This document shows, one piece after another, positions 34,679 through 43,390 of a stretch of DNA of 55,363 nt. The first letter of the stretch is position 1. Every line of letters starts with the position of its first letter. A model generated the notes under the pieces. The model did not search any database. It worked only from the letters and a program-made list of their open reading frames with translations, and had not been told where the DNA came from. A program made the position numbers and the translations under genes. This DNA comes from Clostridia bacterium (GTDB lineage: Bacteria > Bacillota > Clostridia > Oscillospirales > Acutalibacteraceae). The DNA is taken from positions 1 to 55,363 of the forward strand of contig JAFQJL010000028.1 of the NCBI GenBank assembly GCA_017414965.1. The letters run 5' to 3'.

Positions 34679-34897
34679 ATGAGAGAAGTAGAAATAACGA
34701 CCGAATACATTCGGTTGGATGAAGCACTGAAAAAAGCCAACGCGGTAATGAGTGGCGGCGAAGCCAAAATGCAGGTACAAGCCGGTATGTGGAAGGTAAA
34801 CGGCGAGATTTGCACCATGCGCGGAAAAAAACTCCGCGACGGCGATACTTTTGAGCCGTTTACCGGCGGCGTGGTTTGGAAAGTGAAAAACGTATGA
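34679..34897 (+). CDS. yaaA: S4 domain RNA-binding protein YaaA
   Basis: A 72-residue S4-like domain (RLDEALKKANAVMSGGEAKM, VNGEICTMRGKKLRDGD) of the YaaA type always found between dnaN and recF in Bacillota. It probably binds RNA or ribosome-related targets; its function is not settled. Its stop overlaps the recF ATG (ATGA at 34894-34897), coupling their translation. Confidence 0.93.
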   Translation: MREVEITTEYIRLDEALKKANAVMSGGEAKMQVQAGMWKVNGEICTMRGKKLRDGDTFEPFTGGVVWKVKNV

Positions 34898-35988
34898 CCG
34901 TAAAGGAATGCAAATTTCTGGATTTTCGCAATATGTCCTTTGTGGAATGGCAGCCGGGGGATGGCGTGAACGTCATCTGCGGGCAGAACGCACAAGGGAA
35001 AACCAATTTACTGGAAGGTCTGTGGTTGTTTACCGGCGGTAAGAGTTTTCGCGGCTCCAAGGATGCGGAGTTGGTGAAAATAGGTAGTCCGCGGGCGCGG
35101 CTTCAATGTACGTTTGAGGCGGACGGCCGTGAACAGACAGCGGATATTCAGATTGAAAAACGGCGAAAGATCACGTTAAACGGCGTGGCGCTGTCTTCTC
35201 CCACCAAAATGACCGGTTTATTCGGGGCGGTGGTGTTTTCGCCGGATCATCTGATGATGATCAAGGGAAGTCCCGACGGACGCCGTCGGTTTTTGGATGC
35301 GGCGTTGTGTCAGGTAAAACCCGGGTATATCAAAACATACAGCGAATATATGCACATCGTTCAACAACGAAACGCCTTATTAAAGGATTGGTTTCGGTTT
35401 GGTGATGACACCATCCTCGAAGCGTGGAACAAGCGAATGAGCGCGGCCGCGGCGGAGATGGTGGTTGCCAGACGCGATTACGTGGCACGACTTCGCGCGT
35501 ATGCAACGGAATTTTACGCCGGACTTTCCTCTCACAAGGAAAAATTCGAGATAGACTACGAGCCGGAAAAAGGCTACGAGTCATTATCCAAAGACGAAAT
35601 CGCGGCGTATTGGGAAGAAACCATCGCCGCTGCCAGACAAGCGGACGTCGGCGCGGGATTTTCCACCGTCGGTCCGCACCGAGAGGATTTGTCGGTATCG
35701 GTAGCGGAGTTGTCCGCGCGGGCGTTTGGCTCGCAAGGACAGCAACGCAGCGCGGTGCTTGCCTTAAAAATGGCAGAAGCGGCGGTGCTGGGGGAAATCA
35801 CCGGCGAGCGACCGGCTATTCTGCTCGACGACGTGATGAGCGAGCTGGATGTGGATCGGCAAAATTATTTAATGAATCACTTGGCCGGCTGGCAGGTGTT
35901 TATTACCGCTTGCGATCCGTCGGCGCTCGGGCGACTGAGCAAAGGTCGCGTATTCCGTATGGAAAGCGGAAATTTAAGCGAAACGTAA
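34894..35988 (+). CDS. recF: DNA replication and repair protein RecF
   Basis: SMC-like ATPase that loads RecA at gapped DNA with RecO and RecR. 364 residues from MTVKECKFLDFRNM; Walker A GQNAQGKTN (residues 30-38), ABC signature GSQGQQRSAVLALKMAE, Walker B PAILLDDVMSELD. The upstream extension of this frame is not needed because the ATG overlaps the yaaA stop. A parS site begins 5 bp after its stop. Confidence 0.96.
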   Translation: MTVKECKFLDFRNMSFVEWQPGDGVNVICGQNAQGKTNLLEGLWLFTGGKSFRGSKDAELVKIGSPRARLQCTFEADGREQTADIQIEKRRKITLNGVALSSPTKMTGLFGAVVFSPDHLMMIKGSPDGRRRFLDAALCQVKPGYIKTYSEYMHIVQQRNALLKDWFRFGDDTILEAWNKRMSAAAAEMVVARRDYVARLRAYATEFYAGLSSHKEKFEIDYEPEKGYESLSKDEIAAYWEETIAAARQADVGAGFSTVGPHREDLSVSVAELSARAFGSQGQQRSAVLALKMAEAAVLGEITGERPAILLDDVMSELDVDRQNYLMNHLAGWQVFITACDPSALGRLSKGRVFRMESGNLSET

Positions 35989-35992
35989 CGCG

Positions 35993-36008
35993 CGTTTCAC
36001 GTGAAACA
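35993..36008. promoter_or_regulatory. parS site (ParB/Spo0J binding), origin-proximal copy 2
   Basis: CGTTTCACGTGAAACA differs from TGTTTCACGTGAAACA only at the first base. It lies in the 34-bp gap between recF and remB. Confidence 0.88.
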
Positions 36009-36022
36009 AAGGGGGCGGCGGG

Positions 36023-36277
36023 ATGTATCTCCACTTGGGACAAAATACCGTGGTGCAGGATTACGAGATCATCGGCATTTTTGATATGGATAATACCACC
36101 GTCTCCCGCCACACGCGTAAATTTTTAAATCGAATTGAAAAGGAAGGGGAGGTCGTGATGGTTTCCGACGACGTTCCCAAATCCTTTGTGTTTTGTCAGA
36201 CCGCCGGTCGACCGGAAACGGTGTATTTGGCACAGCTGATGCCGGCGACGCTGCACAAACGATTGGAAGTTAAGTAA
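36023..36277 (+). CDS. remB: DUF370 protein, RemB (YaaB) type
   Basis: An 84-residue DUF370 protein (MYLHLGQNTVVQDYEIIGIFD, TVSRHTRKFL, SFVFCQ) at the exact position of B. subtilis yaaB/remB, between recF and gyrB. RemA of this family is a DNA-binding activator of biofilm genes, and RemB was linked to the same pathway; the role here is by analogy. GGGGGCGG precedes the ATG. Confidence 0.9.
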   Translation: MYLHLGQNTVVQDYEIIGIFDMDNTTVSRHTRKFLNRIEKEGEVVMVSDDVPKSFVFCQTAGRPETVYLAQLMPATLHKRLEVK

Positions 36278-36315
36278 TTTAAGAGCATTTTAAGACTCAT
36301 AAGGAGGACACTCAC

Positions 36316-38265
36316 ATGAGCATCGAAGAAGAAAAGTTGGTACCTGACGCGGTAGAAGAAGCGTACGACGACAGTCAAATTCAGGTTCTGGAAGGACTGG
36401 AAGCGGTTCGCAAGCGTCCGGGTATGTATATCGGCTCGACCGGTCCGCGCGGTCTGCACCATCTGGTGTATGAGATTGTGGACAACTCGGTTGACGAGGC
36501 GCTGGCAGGCTTCTGCAATCACATCGAGGTGGAAATTCTCCCCGGTGACGTGATCGGCGTGCGCGATAACGGCCGCGGCATTCCGGTTGGTATGAACGAG
36601 AAGATGGGCATGGCTACCGTTACGGTCGTGCTGACTGTTCTGCACGCCGGCGGTAAATTCGGCGGCGGCGGATACAAGGTCGCCGGCGGTCTGCACGGCG
36701 TGGGCTCATCGGTGGTTAACGCGCTCTCCGAGTGGTTGGAGGTGCAGGTATCGCGCGACGGCGAGATCCACCAACAGCGGTTCGAGCTGGGTAAGGCGGT
36801 CACCGACTTAACGGTTGTGGGCAAGACCGAGGAGACCGGAACGTACGTAAAATTCAAGCCGGACCCCTCGATTTTCACCGATACCACCGAGTTCGACTAC
36901 GAAACGCTCGAAAAGCGTATGCGTGAGCAGGCGTTTTTGAACGCTGGTCTGAAGATCACGCTGAGCGATCTGCGCGACGAGGAGAATCCGCGCACCGAAG
37001 TGTTCTGCTATGAGGGCGGCATCTCGGAATTTGTTACCTATATGAACAACGTGCGCGGATATTCGCCGCTGCACGAGGACGTCATCCACATTTCGCTGGC
37101 CAGCGGCAACTCCATTGCGGAGATCGCGCTGCAGTATAACGACAGCTATGCCGATAACATTCTGTCGTTTGCCAACAATATGTTGACGGTGGACGGCGGT
37201 ACGCACGAGCAGGCGTTTAAAAACGGCTTGCAGCGTGTGCTCAACTCCTATGCGCGCAAATTCGGCTTGCTCAAGGAAAACGACAACAACCTCACGGGCG
37301 AGGACGTGCGCGAAGGTCTGGCGGCGGTCGTCAGCGTGAAGCTGGAGGACGCACAGTTTGAGAGTCAGACCAAGGCAAAACTCGGTAACACCGCGATCGG
37401 TACGCTGGTGACCAAGCTCTTAAACGAAAAACTCACGCCGTATCTGGAAGAACATCCGGCGGTTGCCAAGGCGATCTTGGATAAGGCGATCGGCGCAGCC
37501 ACCGCGCGCGAAGCGGCACAGAAAGCCCGCGAGCGCGAGCGTAAAAAAGTTGGTTTGCTCAACACCCGTATGCCCGAAAAGCTTTCGGATTGCATTTTGA
37601 AGGATCCGGAGCGCACCGAACTGTACATCGTCGAGGGCGATTCCGCCGGCGGCTCGGCCATTCAAGGCCGCGATTCCAACTTCCAGGCGATCTTGTCGCT
37701 GTGGGGCAAGATGCTCAACGTGGAAAAATCCCGCGCGGACAAGGTGTACAACAACGATAAGTTAAATCCCGTCATTGTGGCGCTCGGCTGCGGTATCGGC
37801 GAGGATTTCGATCTCTCCAAGCTCCGCTACGGCAAAGTCATTATTATGGCGGATGCTGACGTGGACGGCGCGCACATTTCCACCCTGCTGATGACCTTCT
37901 TCTTCCGCTATATGAAACCGCTGATCGAGGAGGGGCATCTCTACATCGCGCAACCGCCGCTGTTTAAGGTGTCCAAGGGCGGCAAAAACGTCCGCTACGC
38001 GTACTCGGACGAGGAACGCGACCAGCACGTCGCCGAATTAGGCGGTAGCGCGGACGTGCAGCGCTATAAAGGTCTTGGTGAAATGGATCCTGAACAGTTG
38101 TGGGAGACCACCATGGATCCGGGCGTGCGTTCGATGATCAAGGTGACCGTCGAGGATGTGCAGGCCGCCGACGAAGCGATCGCCATTCTGATGGGCGACA
38201 AGGTCGAGCCGCGCCGTCTGTTCATTGAACAGAACGCGAAATACGCCACCAATCTGGATTTCTAA
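36316..38265 (+). CDS. gyrB: DNA gyrase subunit B
   Basis: ATPase subunit of gyrase, which introduces negative supercoils. 649 residues: GHKL ATPase domain (EIVDNSVDEALAG, DNGRGIPVG, GGLHGVGSSVVNAL), transducer, TOPRIM domain with VEGDSAGGSA near 440 and ADADVDGAHI near 515, and the C-terminal motif QRYKGLGEMDPEQLWETT. AAGGAGG precedes the ATG. In most Bacillota gyrA follows directly; here two membrane-protein genes intervene. Confidence 0.98.
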   Translation: MSIEEEKLVPDAVEEAYDDSQIQVLEGLEAVRKRPGMYIGSTGPRGLHHLVYEIVDNSVDEALAGFCNHIEVEILPGDVIGVRDNGRGIPVGMNEKMGMATVTVVLTVLHAGGKFGGGGYKVAGGLHGVGSSVVNALSEWLEVQVSRDGEIHQQRFELGKAVTDLTVVGKTEETGTYVKFKPDPSIFTDTTEFDYETLEKRMREQAFLNAGLKITLSDLRDEENPRTEVFCYEGGISEFVTYMNNVRGYSPLHEDVIHISLASGNSIAEIALQYNDSYADNILSFANNMLTVDGGTHEQAFKNGLQRVLNSYARKFGLLKENDNNLTGEDVREGLAAVVSVKLEDAQFESQTKAKLGNTAIGTLVTKLLNEKLTPYLEEHPAVAKAILDKAIGAATAREAAQKARERERKKVGLLNTRMPEKLSDCILKDPERTELYIVEGDSAGGSAIQGRDSNFQAILSLWGKMLNVEKSRADKVYNNDKLNPVIVALGCGIGEDFDLSKLRYGKVIIMADADVDGAHISTLLMTFFFRYMKPLIEEGHLYIAQPPLFKVSKGGKNVRYAYSDEERDQHVAELGGSADVQRYKGLGEMDPEQLWETTMDPGVRSMIKVTVEDVQAADEAIAILMGDKVEPRRLFIEQNAKYATNLDF

Positions 38266-38278
38266 GAGGATACAGACG

Positions 38279-38833
38279 ATGCTTTCGGAGTTTCATTCGT
38301 TCGAAGCCGATTGTACGGCGCCGGACGGCGGCAAATGTCGCTGGCATACGCGCTATGCGTTGGAGGAATCCGAGATTCGTCGGGCGCTGACGGTGTCGGA
38401 GCGTCGCCGGACCGGTCCGGTGCGCACCGCCGTTGAATGCGCGATCGGCGTGGTCGTGGGCGCGGTGTGTCTGGTCAATTACTTCACCGACGTGGCGCGA
38501 CCGACCTCCACGCTGGTAATCGGTGTGCTCTGCTTGATTTTGGCGGCTGCAGCGGTGCTTTACAGCCCGCTTTCGGTGCGGCGTATCGCCAAAAACGAGG
38601 CCAAACAGCAGAAAAAGATCAATCTGTGGATCGCGGAAAGCGGTCTTGGCTTCGGCAAAAAGCTCGAACACTACCACGAGGCCGCCTACGAGGATGTCGC
38701 TGCGTGGCAACAGGACGATCTGCTGGTGCTGTTTCCGGCAAAAAATAACTTGATCGCGGTGCCTAAAGCCGCGGTTGACGAGGATTGCTGGGCGTTCTTA
38801 TGCGAAAAACTGACGCCCCGAACCTTGCGCTGA
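38279..38833 (+). CDS. YcxB-like membrane protein
   Basis: A 184-residue protein from the ATG at 38279 (MLSEFHSFEAD), preceded by AGAGGA. Two adjacent transmembrane segments (about 58-77 and 84-102) form a hairpin, followed by a cytoplasmic domain with YEDVAAWQQDDLLVLFPAKNNLIAVPKAA, the pattern of the YcxB-like C-terminal domain (a PH-like beta fold). Function is unknown. It lies 13 bp after gyrB and 12 bp before a larger relative. Confidence 0.8.
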   Translation: MLSEFHSFEADCTAPDGGKCRWHTRYALEESEIRRALTVSERRRTGPVRTAVECAIGVVVGAVCLVNYFTDVARPTSTLVIGVLCLILAAAAVLYSPLSVRRIAKNEAKQQKKINLWIAESGLGFGKKLEHYHEAAYEDVAAWQQDDLLVLFPAKNNLIAVPKAAVDEDCWAFLCEKLTPRTLR

Positions 38834-38845
38834 CAGGAGAAAACC

Positions 38846-39907
38846 ATGAATACACAACAAGACCAGCCGTTGCTGGTGTTGGCCGGCGTGCCGATGTCGC
38901 AGGCGGAGTACAACGCCGCGCAGAAAAACGTCCGGCGGGTCAGCCGGTTGTTTCGGTTTGCTTGGCCGGTCACCACGGCGTTTCTGGCGCTGATGGCGTT
39001 GGCTGTCGCGGCGGAAACCGCCGGCGAAGCGCGGATGCTGACCGTTGTCGGATGGCTGCTGTTTGCGGCTGTGCTGACCGTGATCACCGCTGTGACTAAG
39101 AAAAAACGCGAAAACGAGGCGCTGTCGAATATGTACGGCGTCTATCGGCGGATGCGCGGCGACACACCCGATCAGGTGCGGTTTTACCGCGACCATCTGG
39201 AAACGGTGTCCGACCGTCGCCGTCTGGCGATTCCCTACTCCGAGATTCAGGAGTTTTGGGAGGATGCGGAGAAATTTGTGCTGTACGCCGATCAAGTGTT
39301 GGTCGTGTTACCGGCGCGGACGCTGACGCCGGCGCAGGCGCAGACTATCTATAATACGTTGGCGATGGGGTTGCCGGCGGGGCGTATGTCCTGCAAGGAG
39401 CGCCTTCGTCCGATGTTGATCGAGCCGTTGCCGGTGCCGGATTTTCCGGCGCGACCGGTGGTGCCGCCCAAGGCGCTCCACGAGCCGCCGTCGCGCTTGA
39501 CTGAGCATCAGTTACGTGGCTCTATGGAAGTCCAGCTGGCTGTCTACCGACCGATGCTGGTGGTGACCGTCGGACTGTTGACCGGACTGCTTCTGGATCC
39601 GATCGGCGCGCTGCCGTTTGCGGACGGTCTGTGTGTCGTGGCGTGGATGCTGCTTTCTCAACTGGTGCTGACGCTGTTTGCTAAGGCGCTTGCCAAATCG
39701 TCGCCGCCCACCCTGCTGGGTTTGTCCCCGCAAGCCGACGGCGTGACCGTCTACATCCGCGGCGGCGAGATGTTCGTGCCGCGCGAACTGCTGTCTGTGC
39801 GCGAATCCCGCGAAGGTCTGCTGGTGCAGACGCCGCTGGGTCCGATCTGCCTGCGGTACGCGTCTTTGCCCGATCCGGAGGCGGTAAAACGCTATTTCGG
39901 ACTATGA
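38846..39907 (+). CDS. Tandem YcxB-like membrane protein
   Basis: A 353-residue protein that looks like two YcxB-like units in a row: a transmembrane pair (about 40-57, 66-84) followed by IPYSEIQEFWEDAEKFVLYADQVLVVLPAR, then a second pair (about 234-255, 262-284) followed by a shorter domain around RGGEMFVPRELLSVRESREGLLVQTP. ACAGGAG precedes the ATG. It appears to be a fusion or duplication related to its upstream neighbour. Function is unknown; placement between gyrB and gyrA is unusual. Confidence 0.75.
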   Translation: MNTQQDQPLLVLAGVPMSQAEYNAAQKNVRRVSRLFRFAWPVTTAFLALMALAVAAETAGEARMLTVVGWLLFAAVLTVITAVTKKKRENEALSNMYGVYRRMRGDTPDQVRFYRDHLETVSDRRRLAIPYSEIQEFWEDAEKFVLYADQVLVVLPARTLTPAQAQTIYNTLAMGLPAGRMSCKERLRPMLIEPLPVPDFPARPVVPPKALHEPPSRLTEHQLRGSMEVQLAVYRPMLVVTVGLLTGLLLDPIGALPFADGLCVVAWMLLSQLVLTLFAKALAKSSPPTLLGLSPQADGVTVYIRGGEMFVPRELLSVRESREGLLVQTPLGPICLRYASLPDPEAVKRYFGL

Positions 39908-39996
39908 TTTCGTATAACCAAACCATAAATATACACTTTGTATTAACCAAAAAGTAACCCCAACTTATTATTCCCCAACCACAAGGAGGGCCCGTT

Positions 39997-42570
39997 ATGG
40001 ATGAGATTTTGAACAACAACGCGGTACCGGCAGAGGAGCCGGTGGTCGCGCTGGGGGAAAAGGTGATTGACGCCGATCTTGAAAAGGAGATGAAACGCCG
40101 GTTCTTGGAGTATTCCGTATCGGTGTTGGTGGCGCGCGCCCTGCCGGACGTGCGCGACGGTCTCAAGCCGGTGCACCGCCGCATTCTGTACACAATGCAC
40201 GAAAACAACCTCACGCCGGAAAAGGCGTACCGCAAGTGCGCGGACACGGTTGGTACGGTGCTGGGTCGTTACCATCCGCACGGCGACGCGTCGGTTTACG
40301 ACGCGATGGTGCGTATGGCACAGGATTTCTCGCTGCGCTATCCGTTGATCGACGGTCACGGCAACTTCGGTTCCATTGACGGACATCCGGCGGCCGCCTA
40401 TCGTTACACCGAGTCGCGCATGAACAAGATGTCTCTGGATATGCTGGTGGACATCGACAAGAACACGGTGGATTTCGCGCCCAACTACGACGATCGTCTG
40501 AAAGAGCCGGTGGTGTTGCCGTCGCGCTTCCCGAACCTGCTGGTAAACGGCTCGTCCGGTATTGCGGTCGGTATGGCGACCAACATCCCGCCGCACAATC
40601 TGTGCGAGGTGGTTGACGCGATCTGCCTGCTCATCGACAATCCCGAGGCGGATCTGCCGGAGCTGATGGAGCACATCAAGGGTCCGGATTTCCCCACCGG
40701 CGGCGTGATTATGGGGCGCGCCGGCATCCGCGCGGCGTACGCGACCGGTCGCGGTCGCATCACCGTCCGCGCACGGACCGAGATTACCGAGGAATCCAAC
40801 GGGCATTTCCGCATTACCGTAACCGAGATTCCGTATATGGTGCGCAAGCTGGATCTGGTCAAGAACATCTGCGAGCTGGCAGACGAGAAGAAGATCGAAG
40901 GCATCAAGGATGTGGTGGACTACTCCAACCGCAACGGTATGCGCATTGTGATCGATCTGAAAAAGGACGCCAATCCGCAGATCGTGCTGAATCACCTGTT
41001 CCGCTACACGCAGATGCAGACCACCTTCGGTGCGATTATGCTGTCGCTGGTCAACGGCGAGCCGAAGATCCTCACCCTCAAGCAGATGCTGGAGGAATAT
41101 ATTAAGTATCAGGTGGAGGTTATCACCCGCCGCACCCAATTTGATCTGAAAAAGGCGCAGGAAAAGGCGCACATCTGGGAAGCGCTCAAGGTGGCGGTGG
41201 ACTTCATCGACGAGGTCATCAACATCATCCGCAGCGCCAAGGATCAGCCGAGCGCCAAGATCGCGCTGGGCGAACGCTTCGGCTTTGACGACGTGCAGGC
41301 GGATGCGATCGTGAAAATGCGCCTCGGTCAGCTGTCCGGTCTGGGACGGCAGGAGATCGAGGACGAGCTAAACGCGCTCCACGCGAAGATCGCGGAGTTC
41401 GAGGCGTTGCTCGCCGACGAAAAGAAGATTCAGGGCGTCGTCAAGGACGAATGCCTGCGTATGCGCGACAAATACGGCGACGAGCGCCGTACCGATATCT
41501 CCATCATCTCGGGTGAGATGGACATCGAGGATCTCATTCCGGTGGAGGAGAGCGTGCTGACTATGACGCGTCTCGGTTACATCAAGCGTATGGCGGCGGA
41601 TGTGTATAAGGCACAGCATCGCGGCGGTCGCGGCATCACCGGTATGACCACGCGCGACGAGGACGTCACCGAAACGCTGTTTGCCTGCTCGTCGCACGAT
41701 ATGGTGCTGTTCTTTACCACCAGCGGTCGCGTGTATCGACTCAAAGGCTACGAGGTGCCGGAGGGCAGCCGTACCGCCAAGGGGATGAACATCGTCAACC
41801 TCCTGCCGCTGGAGCAGGGCGAAAAGGTTACGGCGATGATTCCGGCCAACGAATTCTTGGATGATCAGTACCTGACGCTGCTCACGCGCCGCGGTATCAT
41901 CAAGCGCACGCGCCTGAGCGCGTACAGCAACGCGCGCAAGAGTGGTCTGATCGCCATCGATCTCGACGAGGGCGACAGCTTGGTCGGCGTGGCGGTTACC
42001 GATGGTTATCAGGAGATGCTGGTCGCCACCAAAAAGGGTATGGCGATCCGCTTCAGCGAAGCCAACGCCCGCGTCATCGGTCGTACGGCTCGCGGCGTGA
42101 AGGCGCTGAATCTCCGTCCGGAGGACGAGGTTATCAGTCTGGTGGTGCTGGAGCCGGGCAAGAAGCTGCTCACCGTCACCGAAACTGGCTATGGCCGCTT
42201 GTCCGAGTACGACAATTATCGCTTGCAGTCGCGTGGCGGTAAGGGTCTCACTAACTACCACGTCGAGAAATTTGGCGACGTGGCGGCGGTTACGGCGATC
42301 GATCCGGATGCGGAGGACATTATGCTCATCTCCACCGACGGCATCGTGATCCGTATGCACGCGTCGGACATCCGCTTGTGCAACCGTCCGTCCAAGGGCG
42401 TGCGCGTGATGCGGCTCGGCGAGGACGTGCGCATTGTATCGCTGATTAATACCTCGCGCGACGACGAGGAGGAGACCGCCAAGCCGGAGGACACCGGCGA
42501 TGCGGACGAAGGCGCCGAAGAGGTCGAGGCGACCGACGCCGAGACCACCGAGGAAGTCACCGAGGAATAA
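39997..42570 (+). CDS. gyrA: DNA gyrase subunit A
   Basis: DNA breakage-reunion subunit of gyrase. 857 residues with the winged-helix/tower core (VRDGLKPVHRRILYTM), catalytic Tyr137 in YRYTESRM, and six beta-pinwheel blades; the GyrA box reads QHRGGRG, so it is gyrase rather than topoisomerase IV. The quinolone region reads HPHGDASVYDA: Ala98 stands where E. coli has Ser83, and Ser99 where it has Ala84, as I recall for Mycobacterium tuberculosis. The C-terminus is a 35-residue acidic Glu/Asp/Thr tail. AAGGAGG precedes the ATG. Confidence 0.98.
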   Translation: MDEILNNNAVPAEEPVVALGEKVIDADLEKEMKRRFLEYSVSVLVARALPDVRDGLKPVHRRILYTMHENNLTPEKAYRKCADTVGTVLGRYHPHGDASVYDAMVRMAQDFSLRYPLIDGHGNFGSIDGHPAAAYRYTESRMNKMSLDMLVDIDKNTVDFAPNYDDRLKEPVVLPSRFPNLLVNGSSGIAVGMATNIPPHNLCEVVDAICLLIDNPEADLPELMEHIKGPDFPTGGVIMGRAGIRAAYATGRGRITVRARTEITEESNGHFRITVTEIPYMVRKLDLVKNICELADEKKIEGIKDVVDYSNRNGMRIVIDLKKDANPQIVLNHLFRYTQMQTTFGAIMLSLVNGEPKILTLKQMLEEYIKYQVEVITRRTQFDLKKAQEKAHIWEALKVAVDFIDEVINIIRSAKDQPSAKIALGERFGFDDVQADAIVKMRLGQLSGLGRQEIEDELNALHAKIAEFEALLADEKKIQGVVKDECLRMRDKYGDERRTDISIISGEMDIEDLIPVEESVLTMTRLGYIKRMAADVYKAQHRGGRGITGMTTRDEDVTETLFACSSHDMVLFFTTSGRVYRLKGYEVPEGSRTAKGMNIVNLLPLEQGEKVTAMIPANEFLDDQYLTLLTRRGIIKRTRLSAYSNARKSGLIAIDLDEGDSLVGVAVTDGYQEMLVATKKGMAIRFSEANARVIGRTARGVKALNLRPEDEVISLVVLEPGKKLLTVTETGYGRLSEYDNYRLQSRGGKGLTNYHVEKFGDVAAVTAIDPDAEDIMLISTDGIVIRMHASDIRLCNRPSKGVRVMRLGEDVRIVSLINTSRDDEEETAKPEDTGDADEGAEEVEATDAETTEEVTEE

Positions 42571-42591
42571 TCGCACAAACCCACAAAATCC

Positions 42592-42632
42592 AAAGCACCC
42601 CCACAGACGAATGTCTGTGGGGGTGCTTTTTG
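42592..42632 (+). terminator. Terminator after gyrA
   Basis: AAAGCACCCCCACAGAC (42592-42608) pairs with GTCTGTGGGGGTGCTTT (42613-42629), loop GAAT, followed by TT. A REP-like CGCCGTCCCCTA motif follows at 42639. Confidence 0.9.
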
Positions 42633-42731
42633 TAGCACGCCGTCCCCTACGGAGTTGTCGGCAGCGCTTTGCAGGTATCACACGCACTATTTTGTGAAAA
42701 TACAAATCGTATAATAGCATTTATATTATAC

Positions 42732-42764
42732 AAAAAATCCCTCTCGATTTCATTCAAGAGGGAT
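42732..42764 (-). terminator. Terminator of the CYTH-queT operon
   Basis: ATCCCTCT (42737-42744) pairs with AGAGGGAT (42757-42764); on the minus strand the stem is followed by TTTTTG, 25 bp past the queT stop. Confidence 0.8.
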
Positions 42765-42788
42765 ACGGATTGTATAAACAATATTAAA

Positions 42789-43319
42789 TTATACAAAAAG
42801 TTTCTTATCGGCGCCGGTTTTGCGGAGGGTGGCGAACAGCAACAATCCGCCAATCGTGGCGGCCAATAATTCGCCAAGACCAACCCACAAGGCGTTTGCG
42901 CCGTAGAGGGGAAGGGTAAAGGCTGTGCCGGCGAAAAACATCGCCAACTCAAAGCCGACGATCGCCGCGTTAAACACCACCGGCATCAACGCCGACAAGA
43001 TCGGCAATCCAAACCACCGCACCTCGCGCAAGCGTCGCGTGCATACCGCCGCGAGCAAGGTGGCGGCGGTACCAAACAGCAGATCCCACGCGCCGGTTAA
43101 ACCAAAACATACCCCCAATGCGTTGGCGAGCAGACACCCGACGGCGAGTCCCGGCACGGCGGCGGCGGAAAACACCGGCAGGATGGTCAGCACCTCCGCC
43201 AGCCGGAGCTGGATCATGCCGTAGGATGCCACGGGGATGCACAGCGTCAGCGCCGCGTACACGGCGGCAATGAGCCCGGCCTGCGTCAACCGACGCAGGC
43301 TTTCGGTTGAAGTTTTCAA
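42789..43319 (-). CDS. queT: QueT family transporter (queuosine precursor ECF S component)
   Basis: A 176-residue integral membrane protein with about five hydrophobic segments and the QueT pattern: LTQAGLIAAVYAALTL, SYGMIQLRLAEVLTILPVF, NALGVCFGLTGAWDLLFGT. QueT proteins take up queuosine precursors (preQ0/preQ1 or queuine) with the shared ECF module. The TTG at 43319 is chosen: GGAG at 43330-43333 lies 10 nt upstream, while the in-frame GTG at 43328 is only 1 nt from it. It follows the CYTH gene on the same strand with a hairpin between. No other queuosine genes are nearby. Confidence 0.8.
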   Translation of the reverse strand: MKTSTESLRRLTQAGLIAAVYAALTLCIPVASYGMIQLRLAEVLTILPVFSAAAVPGLAVGCLLANALGVCFGLTGAWDLLFGTAATLLAAVCTRRLREVRWFGLPILSALMPVVFNAAIVGFELAMFFAGTAFTLPLYGANALWVGLGELLAATIGGLLLFATLRKTGADKKLFV

Positions 43320-43332
43320 GAAAATCACGCTC

Positions 43333-43371
43333 CATAGTTTTATTTTAGGTCAGGATGGTTTCGAACTGACC
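43333..43371 (-). promoter_or_regulatory. Hairpin with A-rich tail upstream of queT, possible preQ1-type riboswitch
   Basis: On the minus strand GGTCAG and CTGACC form a 6-bp stem around the 12-nt loop TTCGAAACCATC, followed by TAAAATAAAACTATGGAG. Loop length, the flanking U and C, and the A-rich tail recall preQ1-I, but the usual loop-tail base pairs do not match; CCAT in the loop can instead pair with ATGG at the Shine-Dalgarno. Confidence 0.4.
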
Positions 43372-43390
43372 GGTTACCCAAAATTCCGCG

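Noticed and set aside
41368-42720. 450-residue minus-strand open frame over gyrA
   Set aside because: Shadow of gyrA that crosses the gyrA terminator.
43348-43380. tRNA fragment, because of the T-loop-like TTCGAAC
   Set aside because: The flanks do not form a T stem or acceptor stem; the clear structure is the GGTCAG/CTGACC hairpin before queT.
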